DNA of 64,000 nt from Gadus chalcogrammus (Eukaryota; Chordata; Actinopteri; Gadiformes; Gadidae), in contig NC_079412.1 of assembly GCF_026213295.1 (NCBI RefSeq), forward strand, positions 5,019,962-5,083,961. Direction: 5' to 3'. Position numbers and translations under genes: made by a program. The notes below the pieces were generated by a model, which saw nothing but the letters and a program-made list of their open reading frames with translations, had not been told where the DNA came from and did no database searches. Positions 1 through 14,402 of this stretch are shown here, one piece after another. Position 1 is the stretch's first letter, and the number at the start of each line of letters is the position of its first letter.

Positions 1-3000
1 GCATTCATTCCATTTCCCTTACTCACTTCAACTTTTCCACTTTTGGTGCTCGTCTGTTTTTCCTACGGACTCTTATCCGTATCCCTCCCTTTTCTCTGCC
101 TCAAAGGGGAGAATAGTGTTGGGGGCCTTTTGGTGGGGGAGGGGGGGTATGGAGGATTTTCCTTCGACACAAAACCACGACTGATGGCAGGCAACTGTCG
201 GAGCTGTTGGTGTGCCCTCTAATTGAGTTGAGCTGGACCAATTTAACCTGGCTTACTACTCAATAGACTGGTCTGCCAGAGGTGAGTGGATTTATTATGT
301 GTCTGCCATCTGCTCAAATGAAATAACTTATTCTGTCATTTCTATCGCAGCCACCAAAATAATATATATATAATATATATAATCTATTTCTATGTGTATG
401 TATACTGTCGCTGGTTCAAAGAACAAAACCAGGGTGCATTGAAAAGCAATCTAGGGGCTTCAATTTACATTTTAGTAGCCAGTAGCCCAGTGCCGTTTTC
501 AATTTACACTGCTCCCTCCTCTGCAGTTGAACGTCTCGTCCCCTTCAAATGGAGAATGGAGGGATGGACAGCTAAACCCATGTGGCCTCTTACATGCTCT
601 ATTCATTTTTCAGTGAGAAAAGCAAGCTCGACAGCATGGTTTACTAATAATGGAACAGGATAGGAGGCCTTGTAGTCAAGGAAACCGTTTGAAATAAATG
701 TCCTACGTAGGAAGTGTTGGGATGCGGTATGAACGGCGGGGAGACGTGTGATGTAAGCAAAAGCAAATGAGGGTTAGTGGTAAAAGCTGGCAGGGAGTGT
801 GTGGAGCTCCTGATGATTCCACTGGATGCTGGATGCTGGAGTGTGGAGCGGGGATGCAGGGTTAGTTCCTGTTCTTCCTGTGTTTTGATAATCTGACGTA
901 AATCTCCTCCTTGGCAGCGGTGAAGATGTGGGGGCATTACAGAGTGATTCAGCTCCCTGCCGTGGTAGCTGGCTCGGTCATAGGGCAGCTGTACATCACC
1001 ATACCTTCTCCAAGCCCATGTGTGGGATCCTGGCACCAGCATCGCACGGCGGCATGCACCTTAGAATTACAGCTGCTATAGATAGATGGATAGATATCTT
1101 CTCATGACCACGTGTCCTGAATGAAAGTCATTCACATGCTGTGCTGCATTCTGTACCCATTGTCTTTACACTTAACCAACCATCTCTATTGGCTCTGTTT
1201 ATCTTACTAAACCAAAAAATTATTACATGACTAATTAGCCACACTAATTAATAAGCCATTAAAAATCTGCTGAAGGTGCGTTTGCCTGGTTTTCGGACAT
1301 CAGCGTTCACACCTCAAAACAATTCCCAGTTTCCTAGTCCCCCGTGAGTCCGTAAGAGGCTTACATACGCGCTGCACATTGATTTGATGGTCTCCAACGG
1401 CACGTGCATGCCGTGATGGTCACGCTTGTAATCCTGTTGGCTGAATATGCTTTACTGTGAAAGCAGATTAATACGTGGCTGTGTTTTCTTAGAGGATACC
1501 CCCTCATGGCCCGGGGCTATCTGAGCAAGTGCTCTTCAAACATCTGTCCACCATGGCGTGTTGTCCTGCAGAACGACCGGGCGTTCAGCTGAAGAACGCC
1601 TCATCCAAGACATTCCTGTTGGGGAGTATAAGGCTGAACATAATGGATCTAAATAATTATGCTTTCCCTCAGGTGGGACCTAGCTCCGTGATATAATATT
1701 TGCTGTGTGCACTACATTGTTAAAGTAGAAATTATTGAGGTACAGTATGACTTCTCTTATTATACTTCTGTCTGGTATTTAATATTTTGTCATACAATTA
1801 TGAGCACCAGATCCATCTAAACAGAAATCCTTTTCTTGTCTGACCAAGTGTAGATGTTGAGCAATTCACTGTGTTTTGTATTCTGAAATGAGCCTTGCGG
1901 AAATCTATTGTGTGGGTGTGAGATTGATATTTGTGCTGACATCCTGAGACAGTAGAGGGCAATACAAGCAAGTAAGGTATTCCAACTTCAACTTCATGGC
2001 TAGTCTTGTCTTTAGATGTATTACATTTTATTATCATTTTAACATTTGCATATTGAATTCTTGGGTCATCGATCTGGGGACTCGTGTTGTATATTCAATG
2101 AAGGTGCTTTGTTTGAAGTCTCCAAATACTGATTAGCAATTGGAAAAACTATTTCATCATGAGCATGTGTTAACATGAATATGAAAGATGAAGGCTTCTC
2201 TTCATCTCAACATCTAGGCTCAATGTGTTATTTAAAGACCCTTCTTCCACTCATAAATACATATTCACGCCATCATGAAGAAAGTGGACCACTGACTTGT
2301 TGATGTGATTGCGTCTGTCGAGGGGTTGGACCTATCACGATGTTCACGTATTAGTGACAATGAGAATAACCAGACACTCCCCAACTACCGTGCAATGTGT
2401 CCTCCTACCTTCCCAGGTACAGTCGCACATAGCAAGTGAACCAAGGTTCTTGAATAGCTGTCTGCACACAACAACCCCCCAACTCCCGTCCTCCATTAAA
2501 ACCTCTCTGGGTGTACTATGCTCCCAAGTGGGGGCCCCAGTCGGCCAGAGTGTCAGAGCAACTAGTTATATTAGGTCTGTTGGCCAACAGCACATCTCAA
2601 AGAAGGTTCTAGATTAAATTTAGGTCATGGACCTTGAGCAGTGTCGTGGTGGTGGTCTGTTTTTTAAGGGCTGTGTTTCACCTTGATTTATTCATCGCCG
2701 TGACATATGTCCTAACGTGTAGCAAATGGAAAATAGACTGCAAAGTATTGTTATAGGATGCATTTTGATGCCAGGTTGGTAATATACCATGATAACAATG
2801 ATAATACATTAAACTTGAACATCCCAAAGTAATTTGAGACCAAGTGACTGTTGACAGTGTCCTTGGTGATGCGTGGATAGTCTGTGCCAGATTCTTGCCG
2901 ATACTTTAGTCAGGTAGCCTGGCCAATATGGCATTATGCTGGGGGCCGGGGGGTGGACTGGAAGAGGCCAGAGCTCTGGTAAAGGGCAGCCTGGTGCAGG

Positions 3001-6000
3001 AGCAGCCAAGTGAAAAAGGGCAGTCTGGTGGATCTGGAATGACGACATCAGGAAGACCGAAGAGGGATAAATGAGGTCTCTGATATGCTCCAGCTAGTTG
3101 GTATATTTTGATAAATATGGAGCAGGCTTAGTCCGGGTGCAAGTGATGTTCATTGACCATGGATACATGTAAAGATTTTCAAAAGAACAGCAAGTTATTT
3201 TTAGATATGTGGTCACCATGCAGATGAATTTGGGCCAGATGTCCCTTTCTTAATAAAAAGTGGATCATGCTCAATTGATGACCGATTTCTCACATATACC
3301 ATCTGAAAATTGTAATCAAAATCAGATGTTCGGTCAGAACAAGAGCTATGGCATCTGAAGCAACTAAATTATTTTTTGTCCACATCAGGTAACTAGAGGC
3401 ATGTTCAATTTTAAATATGGAGCATGGAGATGTGAATTTACAACAAGAACAGCCATGACATATAATAGCTCAGGTGTCATGCAATCAAAAAACAAACAAA
3501 CACCATGGGTGGGAAAAGCACGAGAGGAAGATGCAAGGAAATTTAAATTGTGTGAAAAAGGGAAACCAAAGAGCCTAGTATGTCTGCTGCATGCTATATT
3601 GCACAAGACTGCTGTTGCCACAGCAACCAGCCACCCCCCTCCCTCCACTCCCTTGCGGAGGGTTTTCTGCTCTGCCTCGTACACCTTGGGGTCGGCTAAC
3701 ATGGCATTGCAGTCGGTTACTCTTGGTCTGGGCGCTCCAGACCAAGTCGTGCCTGCAGTCCATTTTCTGAAGTCTGCACCCCGTTACCTGTATCACCTGG
3801 CAGACCAATCAGAGCCTTCTGACAGATGGATCGACCATTCTCCGGTCCTTACCGATCTATTTATCTACATCTGTTCCTCAAAGGATTCTCGTGAAGGTGT
3901 TTAGGAGCGGTCCGTACGGCGATTGGTGGCAGAGTGCCGGCTGTCTCGGTGAAACTCACCCGCAACATCCCACAAACGAGCCCACTAAATCGACGAAAGA
4001 TGAGCAAATAGCCTAGGCTACAAACAAAGCCCTATTGAATAGTTATGGACAGTGCAGTTAGCAGAATACACGCATGATGACAAGTTTGTGCAGACCACGA
4101 TAACGACGTTGAATGCACGTTAAAGAGAGAGACGTAAATTGCATTAAATCAAGGAGGTAATTAAAAGCACCCTGCAAACTATTATCCCATGAGCATATTT
4201 CCAGCACTCGAACATTTTAAATATCAGCCCATAGCACAAGGGGTGAAACGCAAGCGAAAGCGCAACTGGTCCCAGGACGAATTGCTACTGAGCTGATTAT
4301 AAACTTAATACAAAAAACCATCTAACAAAAAATTATTAGATCAGGTTATTCCTGTTTGTTGGGGTTGTATTGCATCCCGCACTAATTCAACCACAAGTTT
4401 GATACCCTTACGATTTATCTCTTCATCAATTCGCAGTCCTCCATTGTCCCCAAAACATTTTGTCTGGCTGCAGCCATTTTCAGATTCTTTGTGACTAGAT
4501 CTTACTGAGTTAGGAGTCCACTCGAGGACTTTTAAGCTCTCCTAGACTTAGGTGCTACTTTAAGGGCCTAAAATACTTTGTGAATTGCTCTTAGTAAAAT
4601 AAATTAGGGGTCCCTTATTTAAGACTGACACAGCCATTATTTTTAGCAGTTTCTCCTAAATTCGCCACTTTTGAGCTACTTTTAGCCCTATGATTCTTTG
4701 TGAATAGTTATTATAAATTTTGTGTATTCATTTGTGTTTGCAGATATTTGTGAACCTACAAATGTGTGCAATCATTCAATTACTTGTATGTATTCATAAA
4801 AATGTTGAATTTTTAACCAAATTCCATCCAAATTGGACCGAAAGTGCTTCATTTGCAACCAATAATCCAAACGTAATGTTGTCTGTTATTCTGAAATGAG
4901 AATGATTTGCATGGAAAGGGTATACTCCCTGGACTATTTTTGTGCATCACTGTTTGCATTTCACCTTCATATAAGAGGCAAATATGGCCTCATGCTAATG
5001 GGCTTCCGCTCATCATCAGCCTCTGGGAGAAGATGTGTAAATGTGCAGAAGAGTGCCCACTTGGCCTCCCCAGGACCTCATAGCCAACAGATGGATGGGA
5101 GCACAACCATGGTTTCTTAGTATGAGATGTATTTGCCAGGAGAAAACAAACGGTATCTTCAATCCCACCCACAGAAATATTGGACCAAGGAGTTAATAGA
5201 AATATGAACAAGGCGTTTGCTGGCTTAGAATCAGGATTCGTGATTATTCGTGAGAATCTCTCACCATTAATGGTAACTCTTACTATTTTTCAATATTTTA
5301 TTATGAAAGAGAAGGCATACATTAAGTGAACATTTTAGCTCATAGATGCAGTTTTAATATGTGCTGCTGTATATTCTGTACAACTTAATATGAGGAGAGG
5401 GTCGTTACAGTGCCTTCCATCTTGTATCTGTTTCAAGGGAACGCCAAAACTTGGGTAGCTTTAGAGAGATAGGGTATGAAGCTGTCCCTTCAATTTGTCT
5501 TCTTCGGTTCATTCTATAATTTGGGGGTCTTTAAGCATCTTAAGCAATTCCCACTGCCCCATTACCTCGGTCCGGCACAGCATTGCTCTTAATTTTTCTC
5601 TGAATACATTTAGAATTACTTCTATTTCTATATTTGCTTTAAGGAGCGGTGATGGAACCACCAAAATGATTGAAAACAAGCTGAGAAGGCAAGAACAGCA
5701 CAACACCACCATATCAAGGGACTGCTGTATGGCTTTCTAAAATCAAGACCCTCTTTAATCTTTGCTCTGCCTACAGAGGCTGCACAGCTTGAAGCTTTTA
5801 TAATTTTTATCAACAGCCTCCCTTGTTTTTGGCTGTACATGTGTATGCAGGTTTGTTCCATCTATGCAGGCAGGCCACACTCCACTAACCATGCACTAAC
5901 GTGCACAGCTTTGACATTTCAAAGGCTTTAGGGTCCCCGATCAAAAGTATCCTTTTTATTTTCTCGCTATTTGATAAATCCGCTAAAAGGGTTGACCGAC

Positions 6001-9000
6001 AGTCCATTCTTGTCATTTTAATATTTGAGCATGCCATCTATTTTCCAGCAGGGAGTGAGCCCAGTGAAGCACTTTGGGTCAATCTCAAAGATGTATATAT
6101 GTGAAGGACTGTGAAGGAAATATATATTTCACCACACACATCCCCTATCTCTTTACACGTCCACTCATGCATAGTGTATACTCACGGATGAACACACACA
6201 CACAGCCTTACATAGTGCCTTAATCTGGTGATTTGAACGTAAAGAGAATAACCAAGCAGCTCCTTTTTTAAGCTTCTTGAAGCATCGGGGCTTCCTGAAG
6301 CTACCAGTATACATCAATTGGCTCATTTTTCTGTTGGCTCCAGAGCATCGTTAAAAGTGGTATGCATATTTATATGTGTATATATGTCATGTGAATCCAT
6401 TTGGTGGGGCTAGTTTTATATTCAAGACATTTAGATTAGCATGGATAACTTTAAGATAAAGGTACACACTCTTTACACCTTCAATTAAAGGGGCAGGTGC
6501 AGAATTTAGTAGCATCTAGTGGAACGAGATTGGACAAGTGTGTTTTAATTACTGTATTATCCCATGAATTTCAGAATGGTGTTTATGTCACCTTTAAGTG
6601 CTTAATGAGCACTTTGTAACTACATAGGAAGTGGGTCCTCTCCCGTGTGGGCCGCCATGTGGCCCTGCCCTCTTCCTCAGTAGCCAAGAACAGATTAAAA
6701 GCTTGGATGAAAATGACATCACTTTGGAAGTACCCACTAGCACTTGTGCCGATTGGCGATCCAATCATATATTGGCGATTGAAGGGAGGATCGGATCGTC
6801 TGTTTTTCCTACGCCAATATTAGGGCGATTTGAAATATTACATTTACTTACTATTAGAATTTACCCTTTAAACAGAGTCCATTACCTCTGCCTTATTCAA
6901 ACTTCAGACTACTTTGGATTATAGCAAGTAACAATCGCAGTCATAGCATTGAGTTGTGAATGTTTTTCTTTTTATATCTTTCACTCGATGTGAGGTGAAT
7001 GGTGAGATAATAGGCAGGAGTTTGAGAGCTGCGTGCAGATAGTCCTCATGGGCTCTGTACAATCTGAGCCCTACTGTGCATTTAGAGATGTCTCTGTTGG
7101 AGCAGAATTTGCCTGTTCATCAGCGCCAGTGACGAGGGGATTTCAGAACCAGTTTGTCGTCTCTTTTCCATCAATCTGACACCCTGATTCCCTGTTCCCC
7201 ATATTCTTGCTGCTCACCAAAACTTTGCACTTCACTCCATCAGAGTAGTTAATGTCATGAATAAGTTATTAAATATTTTTTATGTTTTTTTATATTTTAA
7301 ATAAAATGTTTATCCACGTAACTTTAAATGCAGTTTACGAACCTCAGATGAATAGGATATCGCCAAATGCATACAAATCCATGTGTAAAGGCAACCTGTA
7401 TCACCACCACATCATTAGTGCAATCCCTCTGAAGATTAGAGTTTACCATTTGCAATCTTTTACAGCCAATTTTTGTAAGAACGGCGGTCAAATAGCCAGC
7501 GGCGTCCTTTCTCAAACCTCCTCCATTACTTAGGCAAATAAAAAACACACCATTGTTTTGTTTTTCCATCAAGAGGAAGAGGCATGATTTGATTGTTTAG
7601 CACCCGCCGCCGTCTCTCCCCATCATTTTTGTAAACCAAACAGGGTAAACAAAGTCATTCAGCAACATAATGCCTGTGGCAATCAATTCTTACACGAGTA
7701 AGGCCTATACAAAAGCCCCTCTGCCATCGTTCAATAAGAGACTGCTGCAGGAATAAATGGAGATTGTGAATCTCTCATAGATTAGGGCCTAGTTCTTTCC
7801 TTCCTCTTCCCCCCCCTCCTTGAGTGAAGTTTCCTCCTGCACAATCAAGCCAGCGGAGCAGGGAGGGGACGAGCGTTGAAGAGATTCTCTGAGGCAATAG
7901 GGTCTTCTTACAACGAGCTGGCAGTGCAAGGGAGGCAGGTTTGGGTGAAATAGAATAGTCACAATAATCTGTGGTTGCTCCCTCACCCTTTTCTCTCAAA
8001 TGTTAATGCACTTGATGTACAATACAATGGGAATGTTAATGCAGTACACAACACATTACTGGTTGAAACCAGGGTTGCATGATGACGATTTGTTTGTCGA
8101 ACATTATTCATTTTCCCTCCCCTTCTTTCTGTAGTGGGACTGTAGTGGATTGTTTTATTAGGAGAAATATCCTCTCGTAATCCATCTAATGTTCTTGGGC
8201 AAATACACAGTGAACGGGATTTAGAATTTTCGTAACATTTTCCGATTGGATGCAGATAGGAAGATCTTAAGTAAATCCAGAGGTCTTTCTGATCTACTAC
8301 GAGCAAATGCTTTTGTAATACCAGGGTAGCACACATCGTGTATTTTATTAAAGGTTTCCTCCTCCTAGGCAAAGAACAGGAATTCAGGCCAAGTTTAGCC
8401 TGTTGATATTTCTAGAACAAAATGTCCCTTTCATTGATGCACGTTCCAGAAGGATCCGCGGGGATCCCGCTTATACAAGGCCTCCTTCATCTCCCCTCCG
8501 CTCCTCTGTGTGAATATTTGATGGAGGGAAAGAGCTTACCACTCATCCCCTGTATCTCTGTGGACATGGGGGATAAAAGCCCCACGTTCCTGCTCTCACT
8601 TTCTCCAAAGACTTAAATGGTATTGTAACTCCACCACCACCCACTGTCACTACCACCCGGATCCCACTTGACTCGCATTGGTTCCTTTTTTGTCTGGTAT
8701 TGAAACTCGATGACGGGTCCGTCTTGAGTTCCTCAGACCCAGAAGCGGCCATCACCGTGGCACCAACATTGATTCCAGAGGTCATGACAAAGAAGGCAGG
8801 GGGGAGAGAGACACTTCATGTCATTATCAACAGTGTTATGCTGTCGCTTCAGTGCCCCACCGCCCTTTTTTTCTATCTCTTTTGTGTATTATTCATTAGG
8901 ATGACTCCTGCCCTGCTTTCCGGGGCTATTTTTACAGTGCGTGCCCTGCGCATTAACTCTCCCGATCCTCCCGATGCTCCCAACAACGCCTTGCTCTCCC

Positions 9001-10854
9001 AGCCCCCCACCTCCATCTGGGCAGGGGATTATTCCCCTCACTCTCCCACTCTCCGGCACGGCCCTGTGGGCTCCTCAGGCTCGTTCTACTTCCCTCCTCC
9101 GTCCGTCCCCCACATCCCCCCAACCTCTTTCTGACTCCTTTCCTCTCTCACCTTCCGTCCGCTAGCTTCACGTTGACCCACTCTCACACACTCTGACTGT
9201 TGTTTTCTCTCTCTCCCTCCTATCTTTTATTTCTTTCAATCATTCATACTTACTCATCTCATTGAAAGGTAAGAAGTGGTGTTCGCCTGCAGAGTTAGCA
9301 GCCTCGACGACAAGCATTGGCCAGAAGCTAACAATTCATTTCCCTGAACCCCGCCGTTCCATTATTTGTAATAATGGCCTACGATAGACCTCGTAAGTGA
9401 TGTCATGATGACTCTGCCTACAATCTCATAGTCAATTCTCTACGGGGAGAAATGAATTGGGTTTTGGCGGATGGAGAGCTATCAACCGTTCTATGGCAAT
9501 GAGTTGCACAAGCTTCTCGCTATGGCCACTGCCGTGTCTGGGCAGTCACTTATGAAAGCTTGTATGAGTTCAAAAGAAGCAGAAGTAGAAGTTTGACCTG
9601 AACCATGGCGTTTGGTCTCTGTGATTAGTAGGCCAAAGCCAAACTGCTATTCTGCCACTACCAAACAGATGCTAATATTCATATGGGAGACAGTTTCCTA
9701 TTAAACATTTCTGGACAAGGGTTTGAAACAGCCGTCACATGCTCCAAATGTCCTTTCCAAAAGGGTGGCACAGATGCAGCTTAATCACAGTTCTGGTCTG
9801 TAGTTTAATGAATCAGAACCAGAGCGTCAAGATTTGTCCGCAAGAAAGTGTTACCTAAGATTATGAATGTGTAGACGGACAGAATGATTGCACAAGGGGT
9901 ATGTCTAGCTGGATTAATCTGCAGTGTTTTGCATTCCAACCTTAGTTCAACGATGTGAACCAGGTGCTTCACACACAGGAAGGCACACAGTGACGCTGCC
10001 TTCACGTGCTATGGAAAAGATGACCCTTTCCATTTGTGAACGGGAAATCGCTAGTGATTAGTGTTCAAGTGCTTTTGTGGTCGTGAGGACATTAAACATG
10101 GCGGACCCACAGATCCTGACCTGTTACTTGGGTAAAACAATTTTAGACTGCCTCATTCTCATCTGCTACAGCAAGTATCAAAACACAAACAGTAAATAAT
10201 ATGCTGTATATTTAATAGATATTTAATAGAAAGAAGAATTGCAGAGATTTTTGCGTTGCTCTCCGCGATCTTGAAACGGTCAAAGGTTATCTCATCTCGA
10301 CAGCTCCTGTAGCCAAATATTCTACGAGCTCTCCAGTGGAAATTATGACATGAGGGGGTATTCGTGTGCAATTTCACGTCGGCTTTTGATATATACCATA
10401 ATTTCCATAGCACATGAAGGCACCATGAGAAACGGCCACACAATCAGCCTTTATTCATTTTTACATTGGGTTCTGATCCTGGTTCTAATAGAGACAATAA
10501 ATGTCACCTAAGTGCCTTTTCAGTAAATGTTCCACATTTGAGATTTGGGACACCCTAAATAATGTAATAATTTATATTCTACCACATTGAAAATAACTGC
10601 ATCTGCTCATAGTTGGATTTTGGAGAAGTTGGATTTTGTTTATTTTGTCAGTAATAATATTACACTGTAATTTAGTTATTACCTTCTAGTAAATGTATCT
10701 TTATATATTTTTTTCTATTTTATTTTTGTCTAGCATATTTTCTCTTTCTAGTATATTACGCCCAACTGGTAGTTGCCGGCGTCTTATCATAAGAATTTCT
10801 GTGCTCAGCCTGACTTTATTTTTTTGTTTGTTGTTTGTGTGCATCTGATATGTA
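1..10854. other. Unrecognised, probably intergenic DNA
   Basis: I see no convincing gene, RNA or intact mobile element in this stretch. Open frames are short and lack splice context or family motifs. It holds a small AT-rich run at about 357-385, a short ATTT/AT-rich block near 7255-7305, a pyrimidine- and proline-codon-rich stretch at about 8950-9170 that looks like low-complexity sequence, and one possible minus-strand coding island near 3630-3730 listed separately. The 4470-4710 segment, with repeated 'actttgtgaat' and 'cctaaa' motifs, may be an old MITE, but no termini were found. Confidence 0.5.
3620..3730 (-). other. Possible small coding island or exon, unidentified
   Basis: Read on the minus strand, one frame gives VTDCNAMLADPKVYEAEQ followed by KTLRKGVE. 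It uses GC-ending, gene-like codons (AAG GTG TAC GAG) and has a methionine with a purine at -3. The peptide is hydrophilic and charged, unlike most chance frames here. I cannot name a family and see no clear donor site after the charged part: the frame runs on into a glycine- and alanine-rich tail. It may be a diverged exon, a processed pseudogene fragment or chance. Confidence 0.2.
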
Positions 10855-11001
10855 ATTCAAGATTCAAGATTCAAGATGCTTTATCTATCCCGAGGGAAAT
10901 TACTGTGCAACAGTTACAATACAAAGGTGGGAAAGTAATACAGGGTTAGAGTCAAAATAGATAAAATAGATAAAATAGATGGAAATAAAATAAGTACAAA
11001 C
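10855..11001 (-). repeat. Teleost LINE 3'-end fragment with ATTCAAG tail
   Basis: Three tandem copies of an 8-bp ATTCAAGA unit begin the block, followed by 'tttatctatcccgagggaaatt' type sequence and 'gtgcaacagttacaa'. This arrangement is familiar as the 3' end of abundant fish non-LTR retrotransposon copies. The tandem tail on the left implies a minus-strand orientation. The right end fades into 'gataaaata' repeats. No coding part is left. Confidence 0.5.
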
Positions 11002-13490
11002 TGAATAAGTGAAATGATTTGAACTATAACCCTGACTCTGAATTTATAATTGTGTAGGACGAGTTTACCCATTTATTTGTATTTTCTAGATTTGCCTTTC
11101 TGTTTATTGTAATCATTGAAAGCATGCAGCCATCTATAACTCTCAAACCCTACTTTATCCCAATGCTGCTCTCTCTGGGCCATTCTGAGCTCAATAAACA
11201 TTGGCTTTCTGGATGAATAGCTTACCAACACACATCCAACAGCTGATTGGGAATTTAGTGGATATATGATATCCATTCAGCCCAAAACAAATACAAAATC
11301 CAGTGATATGTTCCACAATTATAACTTCAGTCAAATCTGATTAAACAATAAGCTTTGTTCGCGAAATGTTTGATGCATAAATTGTCAAGTCAACCGTTGT
11401 GTTCCAGCTAGCCAAAATCGTTTCTGCACACAGTAAAAATGTTTGGATACCTTATACATAAGACTTCAGGTTTTGTTGGAATGGGCATCAGAGAAGATAA
11501 CGGAACATCATTCGTTATAGATGCAGTATACAACGCAACCCGGAATTATCTAAATGATCAACTCTGACCTAAAACAGACAAGACCAATTCCACCTTTGGA
11601 TTTGGATTCCGGTGAATCAAATGGGTTCTTTTGGTGTTCTTGATTTGTCTATATATTTTTGCAAATGTTGTGGTCAATTGGGTATGCCCACAGCCGTGCC
11701 CTCTAAAAGTAGCTTAGGGAAAGTGAATGTTTGCATGTCCGTGCCTCTCATCCACGTGCCTGTTCTTACTGAAGTGATTAATGAGCCTGTGTACAGCAGT
11801 TTCTAGTTTAGAGTTCAGAGTCACGATGGCTCATCTGCAGGCAGCACACATGAAGACACATGCTTGCAAAAAAGTACAAACCAGTATACACACACAAGAA
11901 CACCCAAAGTCTGACCACCATATCTCTCATCTACCTCAATGCATTAATGTGTTCTTGACCACACAGCGATGACAGTTCAATCTAACATTTATGCAGAAAA
12001 ACAACACTGTGTTGCTCAGTTTCTTCCTGCTTGCTTGAAGGTACTGACCGATTCTTCCGACCTCTCTCTATCCATCAATCTTTGAAGAGGTGGCATTGGA
12101 GGAGGTTTTGTGTATGTGCACACCTACACACATAAGGACTTAAAACGACAACAAAGGGCATTTTTTTTGTGAGGAAACACTGCTTCTCCTGGTCCAACAT
12201 ATCTTTCTACTGTTTATCTCTCTAACCTACTTCTCTTCATCCTGTCTCTATCCAAGTAAGGCATTACTAAGGACATAGACCTAACTAGTGTGTGGGCTTC
12301 AGAAAACCCCTATTACATTTAATTTGAACCTACGCTATAGGCCTAAATGATGGATGCTATGGAGCATTCAGATGAGGGGGCTGGACAATATCGTGTTCAC
12401 TGGCCTGATAAATAGCTTGCTAAATTGTCTTTAGAAGCCTCTGTATTTCGGTTCTCCTACAAAGGAAGATGTTTGTTTTTTGTCAAAATAGTTTGCAGTT
12501 CTGACTTAATTAAGGTGTGCCATTTCTGTTTTGTCTAATGTGTGTATTGCATGTATTTTTCTCATTTCTTTATTGACATCACACTTTGTTCATCACTTTG
12601 TAGAACATTAGTTGCATGTCTGAGTGAGTTATAAATGAACCAATTTGCCCATACACTTATTAAATACAGTTATAAATACAGCTGAACTAGTTTCAGACAA
12701 CTTCTTCGGTGGGGGTTTGAAAAGGCAGAAACACACGATTGACACCCAGGCCTTTTTTATTGATTTAAAAACGGCCCTTTCCCGCCCTCCAAAACGACCC
12801 ACTTTTCTTGCAGCATACCGTCATTTACTGCGTCAGTAACGCTTCACACGCCTCACAAACAAAGATTTGTCAAAATGTCAATCGCTTGTTGCATTGTGTG
12901 TACCCTTCTGCCACATAGTCCAAACATAGCTGATTGTGTTTCATGGCTCTAGTCACATTTATAGTTGACTAGATCATTACATCGACAATATACACGTGCA
13001 TTATATGCCCCCAAAAGGATGCCTGACGGTTTAGTGTCTCGGTAGAGAGAGCGGTAATTAATTCTGTCTGTGGAGTCCCTGCCTTGTTAGCGCCTCAAGG
13101 TCGCTATTCACCACATAGGTGGATCCTTTGAAATGACATTACACCCATGCCACGTTGTTTGCACTACCGTCATAACTAACACATCATCCTGCCGCTGGAG
13201 AGTCGCGCCGCAAGGTGAGAGCTCTCTGGACAGATATGTTGCTCCCCTTTGTCTTGTACTTTTCTGACACAAACTTTTCCGATCCTTGGGTCTTCTTCTT
13301 CTGTAGTTCCTGCTTTTAGGGGTTGCTGTAATGCACCCAAACACTACTAGTTCCTCCACCAGTTTTCTTCAACTGCATTCAGTCATTCTCCGTCTCTCCG
13401 GCTGCCTGTCTGTCTCTCTCTGGTTGCATCAACTCACCTTCACTGTGATACGTCACTGCCATTTTGTTCTGTCACTTCACTTCACTTCAC
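11002..13490. other. Unrecognised DNA
   Basis: No gene, RNA or element is recognised here. Open frames at 11612-11806 and 11781-11972 have no domain features. Confidence 0.45.
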
Positions 13491-13491
13491 T

Positions 13492-13566
13492 ACACACACA
13501 CACACACACACACGCACACACAGACAGAGGCGTCTCCACTCGCTTTCACCTACATCCTGGCACACA

Positions 13567-13663
<97 letters not shown>

Positions 13664-13679
13664 ACTTGGAGTCGCACAC
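13492..13679. repeat. (CA)n microsatellite
   Basis: There are two CA tracts: 13492-13522, and an almost pure one of about 100 bp at 13560-13665. A short unique piece separates them. The apparent His/Thr or Cys/Val open frames across the tract are artefacts of the repeat. Confidence 0.97.
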
Positions 13680-14202
13680 AGACTCTCATCCTTCACCTGC
13701 TCTGCTGAGTCAGCTGGTCATACAGGTTTGTATGTGCGTCGCCGTGGGAACAGGTGACACCGCGGGGGTGTGACGGATGACCTCGCCATGTCTCTTTCTC
13801 TTCCAATCACGTCTGAAGCGCTGCATCTCTTGGTTAGTTTGGAAACTCAACCGTCCAGCTAAAGTACATTTATAAAACAAAACCGATAAGGGCTCAGTCA
13901 GGGCTGTCTATTGAGGGATCTGCAATGTATCACTAAGATGTTTATTGTTCAATGAAAGAGTGCTTTCAGAAGACATCTTTGATGTAAAATATAATTACAG
14001 CACTAGAATTGGCAAGCATAGCATGGATAGTATGGAAAAGCATAGTATGGTTAACAGTAACAGATTATTAGCATTAGTCCTTCATTGTGGTGTTTTCAAT
14101 GTTTATTTTAACATACTAGGTCTAGCAGCATTACCATAAACTACTTTTCTAAGGGATTAAATGAACAGTTGCATATTAGTCAACTGAATTCATGTGTTAA
14201 TT

Positions 14203-14385
14203 GAATCTCTCTGTCTATCTCTCTCTTTCTGTCTTTCTGTCCGTTTGTCTCCGTCTGTCTCTCTGTTTGTCTCTCTCTGGCTGGCTCTCTCTGTTTGTCT
14301 CTCTCTCTGTTTGTCTCTCTCTATCTGTTTCTCTATATCTGTCTCTCTCAGTCGGTCTCTCTCTCTGTCTCTCTCTGTCTTTGCC
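14203..14385. repeat. CT-rich compound repeat
   Basis: The plus strand is pyrimidine-rich, with interspersed CTCTCTGT and TTTGTCTCTC units. It is imperfect and therefore probably old. It produces long Ser/Leu-rich false frames. Confidence 0.9.
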
Positions 14386-14402
14386 GTTTCCCCAATTATA
14401 AT

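Noticed and set aside
8700..9134. 144-codon open frame, Pro/Ser-rich end
   Set aside because: It overlaps a pyrimidine-rich stretch that is open in two frames; no domain or splice evidence.
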